The notes below the pieces were generated by a model. The model saw only the letters and a list, made by a program, of their open reading frames with translations. It did not search any database and was not told the origin of the DNA. DNA of 64,000 nt from Leuctra nigra. Its lineage: Eukaryota; Arthropoda; Insecta; Plecoptera; Leuctridae. Positions 1 to 13,300 of this stretch are shown here, piece after piece. The stretch is taken from the NCBI GenBank assembly GCA_934045905.1, contig OW203763.1, positions 17,490,948 to 17,554,947 of the forward strand. Direction: 5' to 3'. Numbering within the stretch: the stretch's first letter is position 1; each line of letters starts with the position of its first letter. The position numbers were made by a program, and so were the translations under genes.

Positions 1-31
1 TCTCATTTCAATGTTATACACGGCCTTCTCG
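1..31 (-). CDS. Possible exon at the window edge (strand ambiguous)
   Basis: On the minus strand, TTGTCGCAG is followed by C GAG AAG GCC GTG TAT, open to the window edge (EKAVYNIEMR), which would need a phase-2 join. On the plus strand the same bases read ...TTC TCG CTG CGA CAA followed by a good donor GTAAGT at 41-46. Both readings are open, so this is at most a hint of an exon, perhaps of a neighbouring plus-strand gene. Confidence 0.2.
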
Positions 32-323
32 CTGCGACAAGTAAGTTATCATTTTATGTGATCGCACCCCAGCTTTCTTAATTACCTATATTCTTAATTT
101 AAATAAGTTATTTGAATTTTTTAAATTAATTTTTCCTAATTTAAGATCCATAAATAATTCACGTCTGTATGCGGTATATTCTGTAAAAAAAAATACCTAT
201 AATTTAATATGCTATGTTTCGACTGACTTTTATCAGCCATCATCAGTCTATTACAAAATGCCAAAGGAAAATACTTTTCTGTTGACAGTTTGTAATTGCC
301 TGATGATGTCAAGTCTAAATGCA

Positions 324-617
324 TCAGCCTAAATAATTTGCACTCAGAATGTACCGATTTACTGACATGAAAAAGAGTAGTACAACTGATTCTGACAAGA
401 TTTCTAGTAGATATTTTGTTGAATGTTGGTTACCAATTGTGACGCTCTGTTTGCCTGCTTCTGGAGTACCGTCTTCAATGTACGGTATGTCCGCATCATT
501 ACGGTTCAGTGAGAATGGTTGAGTATTTGGCACTGGAATCTTGAGACTTGCTGTTATGATGCCACTTTTGTCAGACACTACTGGCGAGCTTTGCCGTCTC
601 TCATGATCGTCGAACAC
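324..617 (-). CDS. Candidate alternative 3' exon of the RhoGAP gene
   Basis: A strong acceptor (CCTTCTTCCTCCAG) precedes GTG TTC GAC GAT CAT, phase 0. It is open for 98 codons to the stop at 324. The first 65 or so residues (VFDDHERRQSSPVVSDKSG, then IPVPNTQPFSLNRNDADIPY) look coding; the last 30 (LLFFMSVNRYILSANYLG) do not. It may therefore end at an internal donor, for instance GTAACC near 437 or GTAAAT near 367. It fits in phase after KLYK of exon 11 if the weak donor there is used. Transcript data would decide. Confidence 0.4.
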   Translation of the reverse strand: MFDDHERRQSSPVVSDKSGIITASLKIPVPNTQPFSLNRNDADIPYIEDGTPEAGKQSVTIGNQHSTKYLLEILSESVVLLFFMSVNRYILSANYLG

Positions 618-1377
618 CTGGAGGAAGAAGGAATTCATCATTAGATCAATGGCGTCACTTCAGATGCAGGCCCTCCTGCAGGAAAATAGATAAGGGCCTC
701 TACTCTTCTAATTAGGTACTACCTAGAGTGTATAAAATAAATTAACCTAATATCAGGGTTACCACTGACCTTTTTAAGGAACTCCACTATTAGCTCACTA
801 TTTTTCAATATATTTCCCAAAAGCCACTATTTTGCAACTTTTTTTGTCATCATTGTCCTCTTCAAGTTAACAATTAATATTATATTTAAAGTATCAATTT
901 TAGGTGAATAAAATTGCTGAAATATCTAGTCAAAACGCTTAAAAATGACTGCTTCATTCTTGAAATTCAAAAATTTCCGGGCCTGTGTTGCCCGGATCCG
1001 TACCATCTTCATACCATGTTGAATTTCATACTTGAATTTAAAGCTTACCGACGAGATTAAAAATTATTTTTCGTCGAATTGCCTATCTCTACATCTGTTC
1101 AAACTTCAAATTTACATCTTCTATATTAAAAATCACTAAAAGTTCATCTGATTTTCATTTTGTATTATGTTTGGTAAGGCTGAAGATCATGCTTGTTCAT
1201 TACCTCCCTCATTCACCGTACAAAAGTAAGTAGACTTCTCTAAATAATATCCACATCATCTCCCGTCTATTCAATTCATGCATTTTAAAGAAATTAGTGA
1301 TAAAATATCAATCTAGGATTAGATAAATGATGTAATGAATTAGGCTCATAAAACTACATGTTAGATTATTATTTGTT

Positions 1378-1387
1378 TTTATTTATT
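1378..1387 (-). promoter_or_regulatory. Candidate polyadenylation signal for the RhoGAP transcript
   Basis: Two overlapping AATAAA hexamers (AATAAATAAA on the minus strand) lie about 480 nt after the exon 11 stop codon, a reasonable 3' UTR length. The stretch between (1388-1861) shows no other feature. Such hexamers arise easily by chance in AT-rich DNA. Confidence 0.4.
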
Positions 1388-1861
1388 ATTATACATTGAA
1401 CACAAAACACTCTTTACATAGTGCAGGCACTCCATTCCTTTTATTCAACACTATTCCTTTGCATACCGCATTACAGGGCAACTCACATAACACAAATAAT
1501 TAATAATCAGATTGTATAAAGAAAGTAATAGGTAAATTAGTTTCGATTATATCGGCAAAATATCCAAGTTTGTAAGAAATAAATAATTAACCGGCTCGCA
1601 ATTTCAATTTTCAATCCTTATATTGATGTAAAATTTACACATTTATGTAAATGCATTCCATAAAGGAAAATCACAACTATGCATAATACTTCTCAATATT
1701 AATTGGGGTTAGATTCACCACAAATTATATTAGTAAGTAATGAATTCAGTGGATTTAAATTAGTATAGGTACCTCCATGCCAATACGCAGAACCCATTCA
1801 TCTCTAGATTATATACATTATGTTAATAGTAATTACAAACATATGTACAAACTTTTACATA

Positions 1862-2159
1862 TTAAATACAAAACTTAATTTTCTCGACCTTGTACAATTT
1901 TCCGGACAGTTCTTCCGTGGACGTAACATTCCCACTGTCAACAGAAACCGATCTTATCTTCTGACTCGAATCTCCTTCTTGAATCCTGGAAGACGTTTGC
2001 CTCTGCGAAGACTGAATGACAGTGGTAATCGAGTCACTTGTAGACCTCGTTGTCGGCGAGTGGCTACCATCACTTGCACCACCGTGTCCATGCATGGATT
2101 GCTCTTCCGGGTGCCGTTTCTTTGAAGATTTCTCTCTTCCTCGACCTCTTTCCACGTGC
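1862..2159 (-). CDS. ARHGAP6-like: Exon 11: terminal exon, Ser/Thr-rich tail
   Basis: The acceptor GATTTCTAG precedes G CAC GTG GAA, completing an Arg codon from exon 10. It runs to TAA (1864-1862) and encodes residues 1252-1350: a basic start (RHVERGRGREKSSKKR), a Ser/Thr-rich middle and a final GKLYKVEKIKFCI. The KLYKV piece resembles a KLYRV motif I remember in the vertebrate ARHGAP6 tail. A GT after KLYK (1888-1887, GTCGAG) could act as a poor donor in phase 0 to the candidate exon at 617-324. Downstream on the minus strand, AATAAATAAA at 1387-1378 would suit polyadenylation. Confidence 0.7.
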
Positions 2160-4327
2160 CTAGAAATCAGGAAGAAGTGAGACCATTTTTTCAGTGATCT
2201 TTCGGTTTACTTCTACGACTTATTATAGGGCATTAGCTGTATCGTACTCTCAGTTTGACAGAGACGTAAATAAGTCTTAACTAGTTGGGTTCCCTCACGT
2301 TAAACCATAATCAGGATGGACGCGTCGGGAATTGAACCCGGAACATCGGCAGAAAAGTTCGGTGACCTCTCATTCTCTCATTCTGCATACGAGAGAAGAG
2401 CTGAATAGAATGTAAATAAAAATACTTCATTCTTGAAGCAAAAATCTAAGCTCATTAGGTGTGTATGACTTCAAAGTGAACCCTAACTGAGATGTAACTC
2501 TAATGCACTGATCATTATATTGTTTATAGTCTTTATTAGTAATTAATTTGAACACTACAATGTACAGTATGTTCCATGCATTTGCTGCAACATGAGTGTT
2601 TTAAGTTTATGAAAAGGAAGATTCCAGTCAATCGTTTAACTATAGTTAAATCATTGACCATGAAACAGAAATTGATCTTGATGAGATATTTATGATATAA
2701 TATACCAAGATAATAACACAAAATTAAATACACCAATTCTATTTTGTTAGTCTGTAAGTTTTACTTTGAATGAGTGACACGGACAACCATGTCAGTCATG
2801 ATTATTAAATTATTTACAATTTCTAATGCAAAGTTAATATTTAATCGTTATAATTGTATATCTTGTTCATACAGCTATAAGCTCGTTAACTTAATCTTAA
2901 ATTTACAGTAAAGGTACTGATTGCATTGAAACAATAAACAAGGACTACCTACTTGTTATGAGGCAAACGGAAGCGAGCGGGAATCGCACGGTTCGTCAGA
3001 GCGTTTTTTTGAAATTTTGTCTTCCCACTTAATAATTTTAAAAAATCAGATAGTAACGACCCATTACAGCCTAATAGACTAAATAATGCCGCAAACTGGA
3101 GTTTATTATGACCTCAGGTGCGACCTCAAAGTGTTAAATACGATATTTTTAATGAAATAATCGAAAATAATCGTATTTAACACTTTGAGGTCGTACCAGA
3201 GGTCATAATGAACTCCAGTGTGCGGCATTATTTAGTCTATAAGGCTGTAATGGGTCGTTACTATCTGATTTTTTAAAATTATTAAGTGGGAAGACAAAAT
3301 TTCAAAAAAACGCTCTGACGAACCGTGCGATTCCCGCTCGCTTCCGTGTGCCTCTTATGAACCTGACCATTTCGTTCAAATACCGTTATAGTTGTGCCAA
3401 GTGTACGTAAACATTAGAAATAGATTTTAAAATATTTTAACCTCTCCTTTTGTGCACTCGATATTATTAAAAATCGTAATAATTATTGTGAAAAATATCA
3501 TGGGTTCGGTTCATGACAAATCACGTTTAACTTCACTTGAAGATGTCACACAAAAAATAATTGTTAAAAATGCTCAATATGGTTATTAATGAGTAATCAC
3601 AAGCATTATTTGGTTAACCGCATCGCTTCTACTGTGTTAATAATTTCCATGCGACAAGCTTTTGACTTTGTCTGCATATGATACCTAGGTCTCATGGACA
3701 CATCGGGTCCTCCCATCCCCGCCGTCTCGTGTAGGAAATCCTCCCTGGACCACACTCTTCGCACCTGTTGCGTCTCCACATCGACCTCCACGCCACCTCC
3801 GCCAGCGTTGCGGCCTCCCACCTCCACGTCCAGGCCGAGGAATGACGGGGAGCGCGAGCTGGTGTCGAGAGTGCCGCCATCTTGACACGTCACAGGGCTC
3901 ACGTGCTCGTCGTTGCAGCTAGACAATCAAATTGATAATGATTAGGGTCTTGCAGGGCCGTAACAAGGGGTGTGCGGGCGGTGCGGCAGCACAGGGCGCC
4001 GCCAACCAGGGGGCGCTAAGAAGATTTTTTTTTATGTAATGACAAATTAGCACCCAAAATTATTTTTTGCGTATTAAAACTAAAAGCACAAAAACGCCCT
4101 GAAGGGCATAGTTTGTCAGTGATGATTAACCAAGAGGTTTAACCGCCCCCCCCCCCACTCTTGCGCCAATTAATGCACCCCTTTACAGAGTTTAGAAATG
4201 AATTTTTGAAATAAAAATGTTCTGCCGAAAAAAATTAAGTAAGCTTAAAAACAATTAAAATGAAATTTAAAAAAAAAATCCGATTCAGGGCCCCCCGGAC
4301 CCGCATATGGTAGCGTTTTCTAAGGAC

Positions 4328-4366
<39 letters not shown>

Positions 4367-7300
4367 AAATTTTGATTTGCACTGGGCGTCAAAATCCCTA
4401 TAGTTACGGCACTGGGGTCTTGTTCTTGTGAGGTAAAATACACTCAAAATGGCCAAAAATTATACAGCATCGTACAAACAACAATATTATATTACAATAA
4501 GCATAAAACCTGAAATATTTTCTAAACAATTGAAGGGTACAGGGAAAGAGTCCCATTCGGATGAAACTGAGATAAACGAAGTTTTATGTTGAAACTTGTA
4601 TCTATCTTCCATACAAATCGATAATTCAATTGCGTTTTTTCAAGACTTTGTGGTAATATTTTCTAAAAAACGACGGTATATTAATTCTGAAAGCTCATAA
4701 AAATCACTGCAAGATTGTATAACACCTTAAACCATTTTTTTAAATAGACTCATAGCGTTCTTTCCGAGGAGATTTTCTGGCTACACCGGAGAAAATCATA
4801 TTTGGATCAAATAAATGTATGTTTTTTTTAATACGAGACAAATAGACATTTTATTTAATAGAGAAGTCTCCTTAAAATTAGATTTAAAAATAATATTTGT
4901 TTTATGAAACTTGAGATGTTGCTGAATACAGATTTGATATTATTTTTGTTGTCAGATGAATAGTTTCAAGGAATTAATTTACAAAGTTTGAAATATTTAT
5001 TATAATTTCAAAACAGGAAAATTGACAATGACATCACAACTTGCTATATTGCCATGGCAACAAAGGAATCACCATGGTAACACATTGTTGGAAACTTGGA
5101 AATGACATCACAATCCTGATTCTTGATACAGGCCGTTTTTCCCGCCAAAATATTCAATGACATTTGAATTTGATTTTTATGAATGCAAATTTTAAATTGC
5201 GCTGATGATAAGTGTGTTTGTCATTGTTATTTGTGAGACTTCCCTATTCAAATAAATTATCTATTATTTGATGTCGTGGACGTTTTCGGATAAGGGCCGT
5301 TCGTGACGTTTATCGGAACAAACCGTCACCACTGCATTGCTATCTATTATTTATTATTATCTATTATTATTATTTATAACATCTCCAGCCAAACGCTATT
5401 TATACATGATACGACCCGATACGATTTTCTTTGTAACTTTCCAATTTCCAATTTTTGGTTCTGGAAACTGAATTCCTAACAGATCCATATGTGTCATGAC
5501 TTGCGTACTTTTCCTAAAATCTCTTTTGACAAAGGTACCATACCCTATGTAAACTCTTAAAATGGCAACAAGTCTGTAAATAAATTCTTGACCGATTGGC
5601 GTGACATGAGATAATATTGGTCTTGGATCACCATGTCAAATTTGAACTTAATCAAATTTTGAGTTTTTGAGTAAATCACATTTTGAGTTTTGACCAATCG
5701 GAAGATTTTGTTTAAATTTTAGCCAATAAGAGGATTTGGCTGAAACTTTGTCAGATTTGAGACAATGTTGGTTGCAATGACTTAACAAAATTTCAAATTG
5801 AATCCAATCGTAACCAATCGCAAGATATTTTTTTAAAAAATTGAACCAATCAAGGGATTTAAAAAAGGGTCTGCAAACCCCAGAGATCGTCCGAACATGT
5901 GTGGAAAATTTCAGTTCGATCGAAGAAGAAATGTGACCTGTATATCGTCAGTAACAGAAAAAAAAGAAAAAAAGGGCCGCTTCAAAAGAGCCAAAAGGAG
6001 TCCTTCGCTCGCTCAACGATTTGAAATCACTGATCGAAAATAAAAACAAAAAAAGTTTCTCCCCGGCGGGGAATCGAACCCCGGTCTCCCGCGTGACAAG
6101 CGGGGATACTGGCCACTATACTACCGAGGACTTGTGATGATGAGAGTGAAAAGTATCAGAATGTGTAGGAAAGTGAGGGATGAATTGAATGAAAAACAGT
6201 ACAGATTGAGAACATATTTTACCGGGTGGCGCAAAGACATCACTGCGACGAAAATACTGCACACATCGGGCTGAAAATTGCACATAATATAAACAACATA
6301 CTCATGTATAACGTGTGAAAGTTTCAAAAACATAACTTTTGTGGGAAAAAAGTTACAGCAGTTTGAATTTGGTTGTCGAAAAATCGATTATCCGGACCTC
6401 AAATAGGGCGCGTCCAGAAAACGTGCATTTGTTGGGTCGCTATTTATTCAAAACTACGTATGATAACGAGCTGAAAATTTTAAATTTTTTGCAAAATATA
6501 TTTCCATCATTGGTGTAAAAATTTCAATAAATTTGAATCAATGGAACGAAAGTTATTATGCCTTGAAGTTGAGCTTAAAAGCTGAATTTTTTTGAGACAA
6601 TTTCACTTTCTGAAATTACATTGTGTAAGAAAACTTTAGAAATGATTTTCTGTTTTTGTTTCAACTTCAAGACACCATAACTTTCGTTCCATTCATCCTA
6701 ATATATTGACATTTTTACATAATTGATAGCAATATATTTTGTATAAAATTTAATATTTACAGATTGATCGTAAGCAACGTCTATACAATACTCTCTTCTA
6801 AAGGTTGAGCCGAGCGAGGGATTTCAGTACTCGGAAGTATTCGGCTTTTCCCACTTCGTGACGTCAACACAGCTGGCAACTGCTTGATAGTCTGTATGCG
6901 CTGGCATGTGATTTTGATAGAAATGTCCTACTCCATGACGTCACGGAGTAGGACAAAGCCGAATACTTCCGAGTACTGAAATCCCTCGATCGGCTCAACC
7001 TTTAGAAGAGAGTATTGTATAGACGTTGGATCGTAAGCAGCTTTTAAGAAACAGCATACCGGTCAATTGACGTTTTCTGTACGCGGGCTATTTCAGCTCC
7101 GTTTCGATAACCAAATTCAAACAGCTGTAATTTCTTTTCTACGAAAGTAATGTTAATCAAACTTTCACACATTAAACCTTAGTATGTTGTTTATATTATG
7201 TGCAATTTTCAGCCCGATGTGTAAAGTATTTTCGTCACAGCTATGTCTCGCCCATTGTACGTTTTATTTTGCGCTCTGCGAAAACTCTGTGTATAACGCG

Positions 7301-10300
7301 TGCCAAAAGAGTAAAAAGGAGTCGCTTCGCTCCATCAATTATTGAAGTAAAAAAGAAATCTATTTCCTTCATTAAGAAAATCTATTCGATTACGAGAATA
7401 TACATTTATTCAATCCAAATTAGAGGTGAGCGCGGGACGTGAGTGTGCGCACCACTGCTAAAAGTTGTGCGTGAGAGTGCAAAGTTACTGATCACGCGTG
7501 AATCGTGACACGCGTGCCACGCGTGACTAATATTCACAACTTTGATTTCTTGGTCTAGTTCAGATAGTTACTTCAGTCTTGAAGATATCTTACATTAGAG
7601 TAATAGAATGAAAAAAGGCGAAATTATTTTGATCGAGTTTTATATTTTACTTGGGTTACTTTTTATTTATTGTATAAATACTTTTTTGGTTTACAATACA
7701 CAGATAGCCGTATAATAGAATCAGAATAGAATCAATCAGAATGTTTCACACAACATACAAATTATAACTCCACTTTGGAAGCAATGTATACCAAGTTGAG
7801 AAAATAAAAATATTCGGAAAAATTAATTTGGAAAAGTTAATAAAATTCTGATTTTTTTAGAAATGCCCGTGGTGCCACCCTAGTGCCTGGGCCCCTGGAA
7901 TTTTGCCGCCCCAGCTTCTACCCGGTAGCTTAGAGGAATAAGTGGTGCACCACTTATTCCTCTAAGCCGGTAGTTACGCCCCTGATAGATTGACGACAGT
8001 AAAGATTGATACAATATACAAAACAATGTAATTGTAAGTACTAGGAAAACGCTCTGTGTAACGCGCGCCAAAGGAGCAATAAGGAGTCTCTCGCTTCGCT
8101 CGCTCAACGATTTGAAATCACTGATCGAAAATAAAAACAAAAAAAGTTTCTCCCCGGCGGGGAATCGAACCCCGGTCTCCCGCGTGACAAGCGGGGATAC
8201 TGGCCACTATACTACCGAGGACTTGTGATGATGAGAGTGAAAAGTATCAGAATGTGTAGGAAAGTGAGGGATGAATTGAATGAAAAACAGTACAGATTGA
8301 GAACATATTTTACCGGGTGGCGCAAAGACATCACTGCGACGAAAATACTGCACACATCGGGCTGAAAATTGCACATAATATAAACAACATACTCATGTAT
8401 AACGTGTGAAAGTTTAAAAAACAAAACTTTTGTGGGAAAAAAGTTACAGCAGTTTGAATTTGGTTGTCGAAAAATCGATTATCCGGACCTCAAATAGGGC
8501 GCGTCCAGAAAACGTGCATTTGTTGGGTCGCTATTTATTCAAAACTACGTATGATAACGAGCTGAAAATTTTAAATTTTTTGCAAAATATATTTCCATCA
8601 TTAGTGTAAAAATTTCAATAAATTTGAATCAATGGAACGAAAGTTATTATGCCTTGAAGTTGAGCTTAAAAGCTGAATTTTTTTGAGACAATTTCACTTT
8701 CTGAAATTACATTGTGTAAGAAAACTTTAGAAATGATTTTCTGTTTTTGTTTCAACTTCAAGACACCATAACTTTCGTTCCATTCATCCTAATATATTGA
8801 CATTTTTACATAATTGATAGCAATATATTTTGTATAAAATTTAATATTTACAGATTGATCGTAAGCAACGTCTATACAATACTCTCTTCTAAAGGTTGAG
8901 CCGAGCGAGGGATTTCAGTACTCGGAAGTATTCGGCTTTTCCCACTTCGTGACGTCAACACAGCTGGCAACTGCTTGATAGTCTGTATGCGCTGGCATGT
9001 GATTTTGATAGAAATGTCCTACTCCATGACGTCACGGAGTAGGACAAAGCCGAATACTTCCGAGTACTGAAATCCCTCGATCGGCTCAACCTTTAGAAGA
9101 GAGTATTGTATAGACGTTGGATCGTAAGCAGCTTTTAAGAAACAGCATACCGGTCAATTGACGTTTTCTGTACGCGGGCTATTTCAGCTCCGTTTCGATA
9201 ACCAAATTCAAACAGCTGTAATTTCTTTTCTACGAAAGTAATGTTAATCAAACTTTCACACATTAAACCTTAGTATGTTGTTTATATTATGTGCAATTTT
9301 CAGCCCGATGTGTAAAGTATTTTCGTCACAGCTATGTCTCGCCCATTGTACGTTTTATTTTGCGCTCTGCGAAAACTCTGTGTATAACGCGTGCCAAAAG
9401 AGTAAAAAGGAGTCGCTTCGCTCCATCAATTATTGAAGTAAAAAAGAAATCTATTTCCTTCATTAAGAAAATCTATTCGATTACGAGAATATACATTTAT
9501 TCAATCCAAATTAGAGGTGAGCGCGGGACGTGAGTGTGCGCACCACTGCTAAAAGTTGTGCGTGAGAGTGCAAAGTTACTGATCACGCGTGAATCGTGAC
9601 ACGCGTGCCACGCGTGACTAATATTCACAACTTTGATTTCTTGGTCTAGTTCAGATAGTTACTTCAGTCTTGAAGATATCTTACATTAGAGTAATAGAAT
9701 GAAAAAAGGCGAAATTATTTTGATCGAGTTTTATATTTTACTTGGGTTACTTTTTATTTATTGTAAAAATACTTTTTTGGTTTACAATACACAGATAGCC
9801 GTATAATAGAATCAGAATAGAATCAATCAGAATGTTTCACACAACATACAAATTATAACTCCACTTTGGAAGCAATGTATACCAAGTTGAGAAAATAAAA
9901 ATATTCGGAAAAATTAATTTGGAAAAGTTAATAAAATTCTGATTTTTTTAGAAATGCCCGTGGTGCCACCCTAGTGCCTGGGCCCCTGGAATTTTGCCGC
10001 CCCAGCTTCTACCCGGTAGCTTAGAGGAATAAGTGGTGCACCACTTATTCCTCTAAGCCGGTAGTTACGCCCCTGATAGATTGACGACAGTAAAGATTGA
10101 TACAATATACAAAACAATGTAATTGTAAGTACTAGGAAAACGCTCTGTGTAACGCGCGCCAAAGGAGCAATAAGGAGTCTCTCGCTTCGCTCGCTCAACG
10201 ATTTGAAATCACTGATCGAAAATAAAAACAAAAAAAGTTTCTCCCCGGCGGGGAATCGAACCCCGGTCTCCCGCGTGACAAGCGGGGATACTGGCCACTA

Positions 10301-13300
10301 TACTACCGAGGACTTGTGATGATGAGAGTGAAAAGTATCAGAATGTGTAGGAAAGTGAGGGATGAATTGAATGAAAAACAGTACAGATTGAGAACATATT
10401 TTACCGGGTGGCGCAAAGACATCACTGCGACGAAAATACTGCACACATCGGGCTGAAAATTGCACATAATATAAACAACATACTCATGTATAACGTGTGA
10501 AAGTTTAAAAAACAAAACTTTTGTGGGAAAAAAGTTACAGCAGTTTGAATTTGGTTGTCGAAAAATCGATTATCCGGACCTCAAATAGGGCGCGTCCAGA
10601 AAACGTGCATTTGTTGGGTCGCTATTTATTCAAAACCACGTATGATAACGAGCTGAAAATTTTAAATTTTTTGCAAAATATATTTCCATCATTAGTGTAA
10701 AAATTTCAATAAATTTGAATCAATGGAACGAAAGTTATTATGCCTTGAAGTTGAGCTTAAAAGCTGAATTTTTTTGAGACAATTTCACTTTCTGAAATTA
10801 CATTGTGTAAGAAAACTTTAGAAATGATTTTCTGTTTTTGTTTCAACTTCAAGACACCATAACTTTCGTTCCATTCATCCTAATATATTGACATTTTTAC
10901 ATAATTGATAGCAATATATTTTGTATAAAATTTAATATTTACAGATTGATCGTAAGCAACGTCTATACAATACTCTCTTCTAAAGGTTGAGCCGAGCGAG
11001 GGATTTCAGTACTCGGAAGTATTCGGCTTTTCCCACTTCGTGACGTCAACACAGCTGGCAACTGCTTGATAGTCTGTATGCGCTGGCATGTGATTTTGAT
11101 AGAAATGTCCTACTCCATGACGTCACGGAGTAGGACAAAGCCGAATACTTCCGAGTACTGAAATCCCTCGATCGGCTCAACCTTTAGAAGAGAGTATTGT
11201 ATAGACGTTGGATCGTAAGCAGCTTTTAAGAAACAGCATACCGGTCAATTGACGTTTTCTGTACGCGGGCTATTTCAGCTCCGTTTCGATAACCAAATTC
11301 AAACAGCTGTAATTTCTTTTCTACGAAAGTAATGTTAATCAAACTTTCACACATTAAACCTTAGTATGTTGTTTATATTATGTGCAATTTTCAGCCCGAT
11401 GTGTAAAGTATTTTCGTCACAGCTATGTCTCGCCCATTGTACGTTTTATTTTGCGCTCTGCGAAAACTCTGTGTATAACGCGTGCCAAAAGAGTAAAAAG
11501 GAGTCGCTTCGCTCCATCAATTATTGAAGTAAAAAAGAAATCTATTTCCTTCATTAAGAAAATCTATTCGATTACGAGAATATACATTTATTCAATCCAA
11601 ATTAGAGGTGAGCGCGGGACGTGAGTGTGCGCACCACTGCTAAAAGTTGTGCGTGAGAGTGCAAAGTTACTGATCACGCGTGAATCGTGACACGCGTGCC
11701 ACGCGTGACTAATATTCACAACTTTGATTTCTTGGTCTAGTTCAGATAGTTACTTCAGTCTTGAAGATATCTTACATTAGAGTAATAGAATGAAAAAAGG
11801 CGAAATTATTTTGATCGAGTTTTATATTTTACTTGGGTTACTTTTTATTTATTGTATAAATACTTTTTTGGTTTACAATACACAGATAGCCGTATAATAG
11901 AATCAGAATAGAATCAATCAGAATGTTTCACACAACATACAAATTATAACTCCACTTTGGAAGCAATGTATACCAAGTTGAGAAAATAAAAATATTCGGA
12001 AAAATTAATTTGGAAAAGTTAATAAAATTCTGATTTTTTTAGAAATGCCCGTGGTGCCACCCTAGTGCCTGGGCCCCTGGAATTTTGCCGCCCCAGCTTC
12101 TACCCGGTAGCTTAGAGGAATAAGTGGTGCACCACTTATTCCTCTAAGCCGGTAGTTACGCCCCTGATAGATTGACGACAGTAAAGATTGATACAATATA
12201 CAAAACAATGTAATTGTAAGTACTAGGAAAACGCTCTGTGTAACGCGCGCCAAAGGAGCAATAAGGAGTCTCTCGCTTCGCTCGCTCAACGATTTGAAAT
12301 CACTGATCGAAAATAAAAACAAAAAAAGTTTCTCCCCGGCGGGGAATCGAACCCCGGTCTCCCGCGTGACAAGCGGGGATACTGGCCACTATACTACCGA
12401 GGACTTGTGATGATGAGAGTGAAAAGTATCAGAATGTGTAGGAAAGTGAGGGATGAATTGAATGAAAAACAGTACAGATTGAGAACATATTTTACCGGGT
12501 GGCGCAAAGACATCACTGCGACGAAAATACTGCACACATCGGGCTGAAAATTGCACATAATATAAACAACATACTCATGTATAACGTGTGAAAGTTTCAA
12601 AAACATAACTTTGTGGGAAAAAAGTTACAGCAGTTTGAATTTGGTTGTCGAAAAATCGATTATCCGGACCTCAAATAGGGCGCGTCCAGAAAACGTGCAT
12701 TTGTTGGGTCGCTATTTATTCAAAACTACGTATGATAACGAGCTGAAAATTTTAAATTTTTTGTAAAAAATATTTCCATCATTGGTGTAAAAATTTCAAT
12801 AAATTTGAATCAATGGAACGAAAGTTATTATGCCTTGAAGTTGAGCTTAAAAGCTGAATTTTTTTGAGACAATTTCACTTTCTGAAATTACATTGTGTAA
12901 GAAAACTTTAGAAATGATTTTCTGTTTTTGTTTCAACTTCAAGACACAATAACTTTCGTTCCATTCATCCTAATATATTGACATTTTTACATAATTGATA
13001 GCAATATATTTTGTATAAAATTTAATATTTACAGATTGATCGTAAGCAACGTCTATACAATACTCTCTTCTAAAGGTTGAGCCGAGCGAGGGATTTCAGT
13101 ACTCGGAAGTATTCGGCTTTTCCCACTTCGTGACGTCAACACAGCTGGCAACTGCTTGATAGTCTGTATGCGCTGGCATGTGATTTTGATAGAAATGTCC
13201 TACTCCATGACGTCACGGAGTAGGACAAAGCCGAATACTTCCGAGTACTGAAATCCCTCGATCGGCTCAACCTTTAGAAGAGAGTATTGTATAGACGTTG

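Noticed and set aside
6121..6333. Recurrent 70-, 80- and 86-codon frames in every 2,091-bp unit
   Set aside because: They lie on arms of inverted repeats, run partly through the tRNA flank, and recur only because the unit recurs. No motif or coding signature.
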